From Brevinema_A sp051647535 (GTDB lineage: Bacteria; Spirochaetota; Brevinematia; Brevinematales; Brevinemataceae), in assembly GCA_051647535.1 (NCBI GenBank), contig JBOFEA010000021.1, positions 1-64,000 on the forward strand: a stretch of DNA of 64,000 bases. The letters run 5' to 3'. The notes under the pieces were generated by a model. It saw nothing but the letters and a program-made list of their open reading frames with translations, ran no database searches and was not told the DNA's origin. A program made the translations under genes and the position numbers. Positions 34,901-42,297 of this stretch are shown in pieces. Each line of letters starts with the position of its first letter. The first letter of the stretch is position 1.

Positions 34901-35070
34901 TATATCTTATCATCACGATTTGCCAGTTGTTGTCTGTCAGATCGTTCGAAAGGTGGTTTGACACGAAGAAGTTCAGGTGGCAGATCTCTATTATCGATAA
35001 TTTGTGGATAAAAGACTGCCGGCAGAATTAATAATACCAGCAGAAATATATATCTTTTGAGACAATCCAA
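31990..35070 (-). CDS. LptD/OstA-family outer-membrane protein
   Basis: A 1026-residue protein with a signal peptide (IFLLVLLILPAVFYPQ). Residues 60-190 form an OstA-like beta-jellyroll (EITMLGNVRIRFDGNFLKTEKLIL). The rest is rich in alternating amphipathic strands and aromatics, ending in a strand-like segment, as in a large beta-barrel. LptD inserts lipopolysaccharide into the outer membrane; in LPS-lacking diderms homologues may move another lipid, so the substrate is left open. The TTG start is supported by AGGAA upstream and by the signal peptide. It is one of the best signs of a diderm cell in this window. Confidence 0.82.
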   Translation of the reverse strand: MDCLKRYIFLLVLLILPAVFYPQIIDNRDLPPELLRVKPPFERSDRQQLANRDDKIYIILDNADDIRIQEFDNTDTSEITMLGNVRIRFDGNFLKTEKLILTLKDSEIINVGAYGNIEFTLNGTKYLAESMNYQPDSERGVLYTVRSVLDIGLGGGSEELPWFFTAEKVTIQSPTRFVIDNAILTTSDKRFAHFSVKASKVWFLQGKLALAAGLQYITGQASFVWLPLFMQLEGGSGIRTSFGSEKRIGYYFINNYTLDSKIGTFDFGFDIYQLQGQYGKVVYKAPQVGMLKKLEFQFEIANDTRIVKNGDLFSDWVQPQFSNPDEYLRSTQVGWYYKIGATIATNNFSLDINLEDLNDPFFRSKYSYRSRFDSSESINLAELLNPTLNSWFGYQGDGQPTVNSINRSFALSAGNFSMSGKWELIRLTRPTETNQFLNSFYEYRIRSLILPDISYNFGTLDIAQYTYSNNATVTVEDSRGIKRKIPISRLDSYTNSLAQISNRTISRKVLVQKNGSLVTNFITNWNKTTVSNITTNNYNWFDMKLSSSVRTGFKAQQTFGTNSTSSTTDLEELSNTNWKPVSDVYRNENNGNLKLNLNFFESILLINNEVAINYTEQWSSFGACFTNSLRTSGLKVDYNIGATLNPKQTWDDDEWFRKSVDFNTAVQYSYPLYYLFRLQNDYVKESALSWKNKISLEFMQWQRITLLGLEASFDWNTRMRIPTAEQAAIIATDPADIYIDNLIFNRLTVDLKGKVFWFGIGANSTIDILQTETNNTPILGEGFTNRLIGGYPKLYVEFAPDSKYHYIPKFRYSYNLFEQTQHLTDPVTGQQIVLRADKSYDMEILWDLRLKNYQIPALYPFIYELSEFGLVFKYYQNFENIRSSYLSLDFVLAFKMTKYLSLKFSSKMLNNKIYLYFGQTFNGENILAPGESPKNFWTDLADGLKIWDQDALKRSSFKLQSFSVELIHDLETWDMRLIFNLGRRVDSIKQIAFWEPYIGLAFTMKGSSTPNIFPEFQRRFVPAEYQ

Positions 35071-35109
35071 TGATTATTCCTACAATAAATCTTAAAATTA
35101 CATTTTCTT

Positions 35110-35138
35110 ATTATATGAGGAAATGAAAAAAGAATCAA
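35110..35138 (-). promoter_or_regulatory. Promoter of the LptD-family gene
   Basis: On the minus strand, TTGATT (35133-35138) and TATAAT (35110-35115) with a 17-base spacer, about 40 bases upstream of the TTG start. Confidence 0.65.
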
Positions 35139-35296
35139 AATTTACTGTTTTAAATATTTTTGAAAATACTAAAAATGTATGTTATAATATTAAGGTGTTT
35201 TCTTTATAATTCGATTGACATCTGTATGATTAGGAAGAAGGTCAGTAGAATGTTTTTGATACAATATAGAAAAACAAATGAGAGCTTATTAAATAT

Positions 35297-36568
35297 ATGG
35301 ACAATTTAAAGTTTTATAATCTATTTCCTCTTTATTATCGTAATTTTTATGATTTGTCTCAAGAGTTTTCAAGAATTAAAGATATGGGATTTAATATAGT
35401 ATATTTGAATCCTATTTATTATCCTGGATTTTCGAAAAGTATTTATGCACCTAAAGAATATTTTAATTTCAATACTTTGCTTGTTGATACTAATTCGGAG
35501 CTATCGCCTGCAGAACAAGTGAAGCAGATGATTAACGTTGCACATGCTCATGAATTAAAAATTGTTTCAGCTTTGGTGATCAATCATTCATCCAAAGATT
35601 CTCCATTAATAATGAATCATTCTTCATGGTATTTATACGGAAAAAATAATGAAATAGTTTGTCCAGGTATATGGAGAGATGGGAACTGGATATCATGGAA
35701 CGATCTTGCACAATTTGATCATTGTGATTCCAGTGACAAATTAGGATTGTGGAATTATTTTAACGATATTATTCGTTTTTATATTGATTTGGGTTTTGAT
35801 GGTTTTTGTGCCAGTTCAGCGTATCAAATTCCTCAGGATCTGTGGATATATTTGATTCACAATGCCCGTACGATCAAATCTGATTTATTGTTTATGGGTG
35901 GTAATTTGGGTGGAAGAATGGAAGATGATTATCAATTGATTGGAGCAGGATTTGATATTCTATTCAATAGTGCCGGATGGTGGGATTTTGAAGAATCATG
36001 GTTTGTGGAACAATACAATCAATTGTCTGAAAAAACCAAAACTATAGCATTTCCCGAATCTCATGATAATGAGAGAATAATGGTTAAGGTTAACAATAAT
36101 ATTAATACAGTAAAAAGAACAATTGTGTTTACAGGATTAATTTCTTCTTCATGGATGCTTATGTCAGGAACCGAGTTTGGTTGGTGTCATAGAGCAGATA
36201 GTTCTATGACTTCTCCAGAAGATAAAGAAGGTATTATTTATGATTTTGTACCGCTTGTAAAATTAATAAACAAATTAAGAGACGAATATCCTCTTCTTCA
36301 AAAAGAAGGGTTATTAGAAATTGTTTCTCATCCTTTAAGTGGCTGTATATTGATAATTCATAAAAAAATAGAAAACGAACAGATGTCTTTTTATTTTATG
36401 ATCAACAAAACAGATGAAATAATTGATTTTACAGAAAGTGGATTGATTGAATTTGTTAATATGGAATGCCGGCAGATTTTTTCTTCTCATGATGATAGTG
36501 ATCAGCAGAAGAAAATGTTTCAACAAGGGGAATGTAAAATTTTTTGTCAATGGGAAGAATCTAAATGA
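35297..36568 (+). CDS. GH13 alpha-amylase-family protein missing two catalytic acids
   Basis: A 423-residue protein that follows the GH13 barrel closely: ALVINHSSKDSPL (region I), LAQFD, GFDGFCASSAYQIPQDLW (region II, 167-183), LLFMGGNLGG (region III, 197-206), FNSAGWWDF and AFPESHDNER (region IV, 251-260). In active relatives region II reads GFR-x-DAAY and region III has a Glu. Here the nucleophile Asp is Ser173 and the acid/base Glu is Gly202, while H256-D257 remain. Hydrolase or transferase activity is therefore unlikely; glycan binding or regulation is possible. The gene overlaps the next one by 4 bases. Confidence 0.75.
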   Translation: MDNLKFYNLFPLYYRNFYDLSQEFSRIKDMGFNIVYLNPIYYPGFSKSIYAPKEYFNFNTLLVDTNSELSPAEQVKQMINVAHAHELKIVSALVINHSSKDSPLIMNHSSWYLYGKNNEIVCPGIWRDGNWISWNDLAQFDHCDSSDKLGLWNYFNDIIRFYIDLGFDGFCASSAYQIPQDLWIYLIHNARTIKSDLLFMGGNLGGRMEDDYQLIGAGFDILFNSAGWWDFEESWFVEQYNQLSEKTKTIAFPESHDNERIMVKVNNNINTVKRTIVFTGLISSSWMLMSGTEFGWCHRADSSMTSPEDKEGIIYDFVPLVKLINKLRDEYPLLQKEGLLEIVSHPLSGCILIIHKKIENEQMSFYFMINKTDEIIDFTESGLIEFVNMECRQIFSSHDDSDQQKKMFQQGECKIFCQWEESK

Positions 36569-37254
36569 AATCGTTTATTAGAACTATCATCATAACAGCA
36601 GTTTTTTGTTTGACTCCGACCATACTGTTTTCGCAATCGAAAGAGCCAGCCACGGCGACATATTTTGAATCCGGTATTAACAGTCCTTGGACAATAGGGA
36701 TAGATTATGATGTAGGATTTGCCGGAGTACTGTCATTCAATATATCATTTCAAGGTGGTATCAGCAGCCAAGTAAATAAAGTTTCTACGTTTGGTGATAT
36801 TTTTTTCGGAGAATTTACAACCGGATTTCGTTTGTATATGAATAAAATTGACCGATGGGAAGGAGCATTCCTTTGTGTTGGAGGAAGAGTTGGAATTTAC
36901 AGTATTCCTTTTCGTATAGGCGACACCCAGTTGATTTTGGAAAGAGGCACTATCCCTCAGTATGGTTTTAATGTTTATTTCGGATATCGTTGGAAAAGGA
37001 ATTTGGTTAGTGATATGAGTAATCTTCCTTTTATGTTGATGATAGAACCTTATTTAGGTTGGTCAATGGATTTTTTTGTTTTTAACAGTGCTGTGCAAAA
37101 TGTTAACGGAATTAATCGTTTATCGATAGGAATTAGTTTAAAACTAGGATTTTACACCTACAAAAAAAGTAAGAAAACTTTAGAAGCAGAAGCTGCCGCT
37201 AAAACGAATAATTCGACAAATACAGTTGTTAATAATACTAATAATACCCAGTAA
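36565..37254 (+). CDS. Small outer-membrane beta-barrel-like protein
   Basis: A 229-residue protein with a signal peptide (TIIITAVFCLTPTILFSQS) and about eight alternating amphipathic strands (for example WTIGIDYDVGFAGVLSFNIS and YGFNVYFGYRWK). It ends in a low-complexity Asn/Thr tail (NNSTNTVVNNTNNTQ), so the C-terminal residue is not the usual aromatic. The ATGA overlap with the GH13-like gene implies coupling. Function unknown. Confidence 0.6.
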   Translation: MKSFIRTIIITAVFCLTPTILFSQSKEPATATYFESGINSPWTIGIDYDVGFAGVLSFNISFQGGISSQVNKVSTFGDIFFGEFTTGFRLYMNKIDRWEGAFLCVGGRVGIYSIPFRIGDTQLILERGTIPQYGFNVYFGYRWKRNLVSDMSNLPFMLMIEPYLGWSMDFFVFNSAVQNVNGINRLSIGISLKLGFYTYKKSKKTLEAEAAAKTNNSTNTVVNNTNNTQ

Positions 37255-37310
37255 AACACCGATAATATATTGATATTATAATCTTAGGTTTGCCGAAAAG
37301 AGGTGTTATT

Positions 37311-37859
37311 ATGAATGAAATTAAAAAGAAAATCCTAATATTGGTTGCCAATAAATGCGAAGAAGGAGAAGTTGTTATTCCTTATGATATATGGAAAAGA
37401 GCCGGATTTCTTGTAGAATTGGTATCTGTACATGAAGAAAAAGCAGTGATTGGTCAAAGCCGATTGGGATTTAGTACGGATTTAACGCTTTCCGAAGTAT
37501 CAAGTACAGAATTTGATTTAATATTTATTCCCGGCGGGCATGGGCATGTAGAAATTCAATCATCAGTCAAAGCAATGCAGTTAATTAACGAATTTGCCAA
37601 GCAGAATAAGTATATCGCCGCAATGTGTGCCGGACCGGTAATTATTTCCGATTTGATTGGAAATAGAGAAGCGGTTTGTTTTCCATCAATGAAAGAACAG
37701 ATGAAAAATTGGGTTGATCGACCTGTTGTTGTTAGTGATATATTTATTACCGGAAAAGCTTTAGGATGTATTTTTGAGTTTGCACTTAAAGTTGTTGAAG
37801 TTCTTGACGGATCTCAAAAAAGTGAGTGGTTAAAACATAATATATATTTTCGGTTTTAG
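37311..37859 (+). CDS. DJ-1/PfpI family protein
   Basis: A 182-residue flavodoxin-like protein. The nucleophile elbow AAMCAGPVII carries the conserved Cys and the N-terminal CEEGEVVIPYD carries the conserved Glu. LIFIPGGHGHVEI is also typical. The pattern is closest to the DJ-1/YajL branch linked to oxidative or carbonyl stress; the exact reaction is disputed for this family. The ATG at 37311 behind AGAGGTG is preferred over an upstream TTG. Confidence 0.85.
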   Translation: MNEIKKKILILVANKCEEGEVVIPYDIWKRAGFLVELVSVHEEKAVIGQSRLGFSTDLTLSEVSSTEFDLIFIPGGHGHVEIQSSVKAMQLINEFAKQNKYIAAMCAGPVIISDLIGNREAVCFPSMKEQMKNWVDRPVVVSDIFITGKALGCIFEFALKVVEVLDGSQKSEWLKHNIYFRF

Positions 37860-37864
37860 TAACG

Positions 37865-38752
37865 ATGAGTATCAAAATAGAGAAAAAAATAAAATATATA
37901 ACAGCTTTGTTATTTTTAATTTTTGCTGATGTCTATTCTTTAAGTAAAGCACCGACAACACCTTTGTTTACTGAGTCTTCAAAACCTGTGATACAATTTG
38001 AATTTTATGACGTAGAGAACAGACAAATTATCTATGATACTGTTCCGGTACTTGTGGGTACTCGGGATAAGGGAATATTAAGTATACAGCCTTATCTTTC
38101 CAAAAATGTTGTGACAGGATTTACTGATTTGCAATTTTGGTTGTCTCATTATCCTGTTTTTAATACCCCCGGATGTGCGGATACAGTAGATGCACAATAT
38201 GTCTCAATATCAACGGTTAAAAGAAGTATAAGATTTCCGTTAATTTTTAAACAATTTGTTTCTGCAACCGGTACTAATAAGATAGTATCAGGACAAATTT
38301 CTGATGCTCAAGAAAAGGCATATGTACAGTTGTTTCCTGAAGACATTGAAAAACTACAGCTACTGATCTTGGATACGGAAAGAACACCGATACTTCCTTG
38401 GGAACCTCAAAATGCTTCCCAAAAACTTGCAGAGTTAAGGGGAAATCGGATAGAAATGGTTTCCAGTTCCAGACAAATTCAAGAATTAAAGAATTATAAT
38501 ATAGAAATGTCCAATAAAATTGCAAATTCCGGATATTCTTCCAATAAGAATACTAGTGTATTTGTTGCACCTTCTCCTTATGAAGTATTAGCTGAAAATG
38601 ATTCTATTATCATGAAACAGAGATCAGCAGTCATTACTTTACACGGCAGCAAAGGTAAAAAAAGATGGAGTCTTACGTCTGATAAGTTATGGATGCTTTT
38701 GGATATTATTGATTTGTATCAACAAATGAACGGTATGGATCCTGCGAATTAA
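37865..38752 (+). CDS. Exported protein of unknown function
   Basis: A 295-residue protein with an N-terminal signal or anchor (YITALLFLIFADVYSLS). The mature part is mixed and I recognise no domain. It starts 5 bases after the DJ-1-like gene and is probably cotranscribed. Its last 47 bases overlap the 3' end of the next gene on the other strand. Confidence 0.5.
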   Translation: MSIKIEKKIKYITALLFLIFADVYSLSKAPTTPLFTESSKPVIQFEFYDVENRQIIYDTVPVLVGTRDKGILSIQPYLSKNVVTGFTDLQFWLSHYPVFNTPGCADTVDAQYVSISTVKRSIRFPLIFKQFVSATGTNKIVSGQISDAQEKAYVQLFPEDIEKLQLLILDTERTPILPWEPQNASQKLAELRGNRIEMVSSSRQIQELKNYNIEMSNKIANSGYSSNKNTSVFVAPSPYEVLAENDSIIMKQRSAVITLHGSKGKKRWSLTSDKLWMLLDIIDLYQQMNGMDPAN

Positions 38753-39098
38753 TTTGTAAATCTTGAATTCCATGGTTAGATATTGTATATCTGTAGTATA
38801 TTGCATCACCTTCCCAAAAATTGGTATCAGATACTGAAGATGGGTAGGTGATATCGATTGAGTGATTGAAGACGTTGTAATCTGAAATTTCTGTTTGATT
38901 TAGAGTGATGTTTGTGGATGTTGCGACTTCTTGTAGAATCATATGTTTTATTTTGCTGTTTAGGAATAATTTGTTCCGATTTAAAAACAGAATTAGTGTT
39001 CCAAGAACTATAGGCAGTATAATTATTGTTCTCTTCACAAAATCCAAAAATGATTGAGAAGTAAAAAATAATTTAATTCGTATCCAAAAATATTTCAT
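38706..39098 (-). CDS. Small single-pass membrane protein
   Basis: A 130-residue protein with one hydrophobic segment (TIIILPIVLGTLILFL) at about 23-38, then about 90 residues probably outside the cytoplasm. No domain is recognised. AAGGA lies before the ATG at 39098 (an ATG two codons earlier is too close to it), and a good promoter lies upstream. The 47-base convergent 3' overlap with the previous gene is unusual. Confidence 0.55.
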   Translation of the reverse strand: MKYFWIRIKLFFTSQSFLDFVKRTIIILPIVLGTLILFLNRNKLFLNSKIKHMILQEVATSTNITLNQTEISDYNVFNHSIDITYPSSVSDTNFWEGDAIYYRYTISNHGIQDLQINSQDPYRSFVDTNQ

Positions 39099-39148
39099 AA
39101 TCATTCCTTCTATAATATTAATACTTGATAAGATTGAAAATATATTAA

Positions 39149-39177
39149 AGAATATAGTTATTCTGGATTATTGTCAA
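39149..39177 (-). promoter_or_regulatory. Promoter of the small membrane protein
   Basis: On the minus strand, TTGACA (39172-39177) and TATTCT (39149-39154) with a 17-base spacer. Confidence 0.55.
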
Positions 39178-39240
39178 AAAATATTCATCGTAGGTTTTTC
39201 TAAAATAATGTACTTGTACATGAAAACAATGGAGATATTT

Positions 39241-39924
39241 ATGCTGGCTGAATTAAAAGATATTGTTAAAAAAATACCTGACGGATCATATGAAAGAACA
39301 TTGTTGGAAAATGTTTCCTTAAATATTGAAGAAAATGAAGTTGTTGCATTAGTAGGAACTTCTGGTTCTGGTAAAACAGCTTTATTACGAATTTTAGCTT
39401 GTTTGGAGGGTGCTCGTAAAGGAACATATTTGTTTAATAATAATATACATGTGGTTAATATGTCTCAGTCAGCATTAGCAAATATGAGAAGAAAATATAT
39501 GGGATTCATAGGATTTGAACCTGAGTTTTTAGAAAATATGACAGTACAAGAATGTTTGAGTATGCCTTTAAGTGCTCTTTCAATTCCTGCAAAAAATCAG
39601 CGATCGCAGATGATAGATATATTGGAATCATTAGGAATGGTATCTAAACTTTCTGCACCAATACATAAACTTCAATATTACGAAAGAATGTATATTTCGG
39701 CTGCAAGAGCTTTTATTAAAAAGCCTCTTTTAGTAGTTGCTGATGAACCCGGAAAACAACTGCATTCAAATGAAGCAGTAGCTTTGTTTGATGCTTTGCT
39801 TGCTCTAAGAAAGGAGATAGGCGGAACATTGGTTTATACGACGTATGATCCTGCTCATCTTAAAAAAGCAGACCGAGTTGTATATATGAAGAACGGCAGA
39901 ATAGTAAAAACGGAAGAACATTAA
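39241..39924 (+). CDS. ABC transporter ATP-binding protein with altered motifs
   Basis: A 227-residue nucleotide-binding domain of the LolD/FtsE/MacB type. Walker A is intact (GTSGSGKT, about 40-47) and Walker B with its Glu is intact (LLVVADEPG). Other motifs have changed: the Q-loop reads FIGFEPEFLENM with no Gln, the LSGGQ signature is KLQYYERMY, and the H-loop is TTYDPAH with Tyr instead of His. ATP binding seems possible, but hydrolysis may be slow or need a different trigger. GGAG precedes the ATG at 39241; in-frame ATGs further upstream are rejected. The permease follows after 3 bases. Confidence 0.8.
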   Translation: MLAELKDIVKKIPDGSYERTLLENVSLNIEENEVVALVGTSGSGKTALLRILACLEGARKGTYLFNNNIHVVNMSQSALANMRRKYMGFIGFEPEFLENMTVQECLSMPLSALSIPAKNQRSQMIDILESLGMVSKLSAPIHKLQYYERMYISAARAFIKKPLLVVADEPGKQLHSNEAVALFDALLALRKEIGGTLVYTTYDPAHLKKADRVVYMKNGRIVKTEEH

Positions 39925-39927
39925 TTC

Positions 39928-42264
39928 ATGAGTTTCAAGATTCCTAAAAAAATGCTCCGACCCAAATTTGGTATTTGGTTTAAACTTTGTTTGAGTGGAA
40001 GTTTGGTTCTGGGATTATTATTTATAATACTTGCTGTTTGGGAAGGAGTGTCGTTTTACTCTCGGAAAACCGTAATCGAAAATTACAATTCTTTTTTGTC
40101 TGTCAAATCGCAAAAATTTAATCTTAACAATGTTAAAAATGTTCAAACATGGTGGCAAGAAGCCAATCAAGGATTGGAAACTCTTACTGGTCGTGAATTT
40201 GTAAGGAGTATTGCAAAAAGAACAATTCTCCCTGCATTGTATACTTATCAAACAAATTCTTTTCCTATACGGCTTATTGGTGTTGAGTCGAATGATCCTA
40301 CTGTGTTTCCTTCTGAAATTTCCAGTAGTTCCAATCAATTAATTATTCCTGAAGGATTTGTGAATATTGGGGAAAAACTTGCTCAACGATTTAATTTGGC
40401 AATTGGTAGTGTTTTTCCTATTATTATTCCGAGTTTGAATGTTGTATTAAGTAATCGAGTCCATTATATTTTTAGTAATCAAGATCCTTTTTTAGAAAAT
40501 TATGGAGTTTTTGTTTCTCATAATTCATTAACTAATATTGTTGGTTCTTCTTTTACCGATTATTATGTTAGATTTTCAGCAGCTCCGTTTGCGTCTCTTT
40601 TGGTTACTAATTTGTCTTCTGTAATATCCTATCAAAAACAATATCAACCTGATGATAAATTAGAATACCAATATCGTATATTAAATCGTTTAACTTCAGA
40701 TGTCTTAACATGGATTTTTTGTTTTTATGCTGTATTGGCAATATTAGTATTTTTAATGTATTTCAAACATCAATATTTCTTCTCGGAACACTATTCTGAA
40801 TTAGCGTATCGAATAGGTAATGTATCTCCTCCCCGCTTTTATTTTGGTATGGTTGTTGGTGCGGTTAAATTTTCTGTTTGTGTATCTGTGTTGGCTTTGA
40901 TGTGGCTGATGTTGTTTATAAGACTTGATCTTCCTTTGCCGGCATCTTTTATGATTCTCACAGAAGGATTATTTCCACAAATGTCGTTTCCTTTAAAAAC
41001 AATATTTAGTGCTCATTTTCCTATGTATAAAATTGGTTTTGCTGTGTTTGGAGGATTGTTAAGTTTTAGTGCTGTTTTTTTATTATTATTATTTTTTTGT
41101 TATTTGATTGATGTTGCCGCATTATCGGAAAATAGATCAGCATATTTTGTTTTTGCCTTGATATTATTTGCATTTTTGAGTGTTAGATCTTCAGATCGTT
41201 ATTTTTATTACGATGCCGTTTTGAACGGTATTGAAAAATTTTGGGAAAATAATTATTTAGGAAAATATACCTTATTCCACGAAAATTATCCGCATAACCA
41301 ATCTATTGGAGTTCCATCCGAATCGTTTTCTATACCTAATGAAGTAATTCAACATTTAAATAATGATAATGTCCTTTATCTGACAGTTCTTGAAACGGAA
41401 GGGCAAGCAGAGGATTATAATCAGCCATTTATAAAAAAGGATATTTTTGTATCGGGAATATCAGGTAGTTATCTTCCAGAATTTAATGATATTATCCAAA
41501 AAACGGGTAATAATCAAGTTATTATTGGCAAAAATGTCAGCGAATATTTTCCTGAAAACAATATGTTATTATTGGTATTGGAAAATCGTAATGGAATACC
41601 TAAAGAATTAACGGTATCTGTGACGGAAACAATTGATTTTGGTGATAATATTTTGAACAACACAATTTTTGTAAATCCAGATGTTTTAGCTAAGACATTA
41701 GAAATACCTAGAGATCATATTACCAAATTACAGATATTAAAATCAAAAAAACTTTCAGAAGATTCTTTTGTTGAACCACTAGTATTTCAACCTGCATATA
41801 AATACTATTCCTATTGGAATTTTCTTAATTATAAAGCAAAAAATTCTGAATTGGTGACAGTATTTTTTCAAGTATGGGTAAGTTTTTTACTCTTAGTGGC
41901 TTTGTGTTTTTATGTTTCGCTTAGGGAACGTCGATTTTTGTTGTATTGTTATGAATGGGGGATTGAGTTTAATCCTTATAAAAAATATTATTTTTATTCT
42001 GTCATTATGTTTGCTTTGGGAGCGGTGTTGTCATTTGCGTCAAAAATATATTATTTTTTTGTGAAACAATCCGTTCCAAACTTATTTAATAATCTATATG
42101 TTCCTGTGCAAAAAATAAATTTTTCTTCGAATCCTATTGCATTATTATGGGTTTTATTTATAATATTAGCAGTATCATTGCTGGTATACGTATTTTTTAT
42201 AAAACTTTTGTCTGATATAAAAAGAGAATTGGCTGAATATTCTTTTCGGGATAAGCATTCGTAA
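39928..42264 (+). CDS. FtsX-like ABC transporter permease
   Basis: A 778-residue membrane protein. One transmembrane segment lies near 20-42, followed by a large external domain (about 45-245). A group of four segments lies between about 250 and 430, a second external domain at about 430-640, and three segments at about 640-765. This is the duplicated FtsX/LolE/MacB plan with two soluble domains. Partnering with the ATPase just upstream is near certain from spacing. Candidate roles are lipoprotein release, or mechanotransmission to cell-wall enzymes as in FtsEX. The substrate is unknown. Confidence 0.7.
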   Translation: MSFKIPKKMLRPKFGIWFKLCLSGSLVLGLLFIILAVWEGVSFYSRKTVIENYNSFLSVKSQKFNLNNVKNVQTWWQEANQGLETLTGREFVRSIAKRTILPALYTYQTNSFPIRLIGVESNDPTVFPSEISSSSNQLIIPEGFVNIGEKLAQRFNLAIGSVFPIIIPSLNVVLSNRVHYIFSNQDPFLENYGVFVSHNSLTNIVGSSFTDYYVRFSAAPFASLLVTNLSSVISYQKQYQPDDKLEYQYRILNRLTSDVLTWIFCFYAVLAILVFLMYFKHQYFFSEHYSELAYRIGNVSPPRFYFGMVVGAVKFSVCVSVLALMWLMLFIRLDLPLPASFMILTEGLFPQMSFPLKTIFSAHFPMYKIGFAVFGGLLSFSAVFLLLLFFCYLIDVAALSENRSAYFVFALILFAFLSVRSSDRYFYYDAVLNGIEKFWENNYLGKYTLFHENYPHNQSIGVPSESFSIPNEVIQHLNNDNVLYLTVLETEGQAEDYNQPFIKKDIFVSGISGSYLPEFNDIIQKTGNNQVIIGKNVSEYFPENNMLLLVLENRNGIPKELTVSVTETIDFGDNILNNTIFVNPDVLAKTLEIPRDHITKLQILKSKKLSEDSFVEPLVFQPAYKYYSYWNFLNYKAKNSELVTVFFQVWVSFLLLVALCFYVSLRERRFLLYCYEWGIEFNPYKKYYFYSVIMFALGAVLSFASKIYYFFVKQSVPNLFNNLYVPVQKINFSSNPIALLWVLFIILAVSLLVYVFFIKLLSDIKRELAEYSFRDKHS

Positions 42265-42297
42265 AGAAATTTATTGATTTGGAGTAAAGGAGTAACT

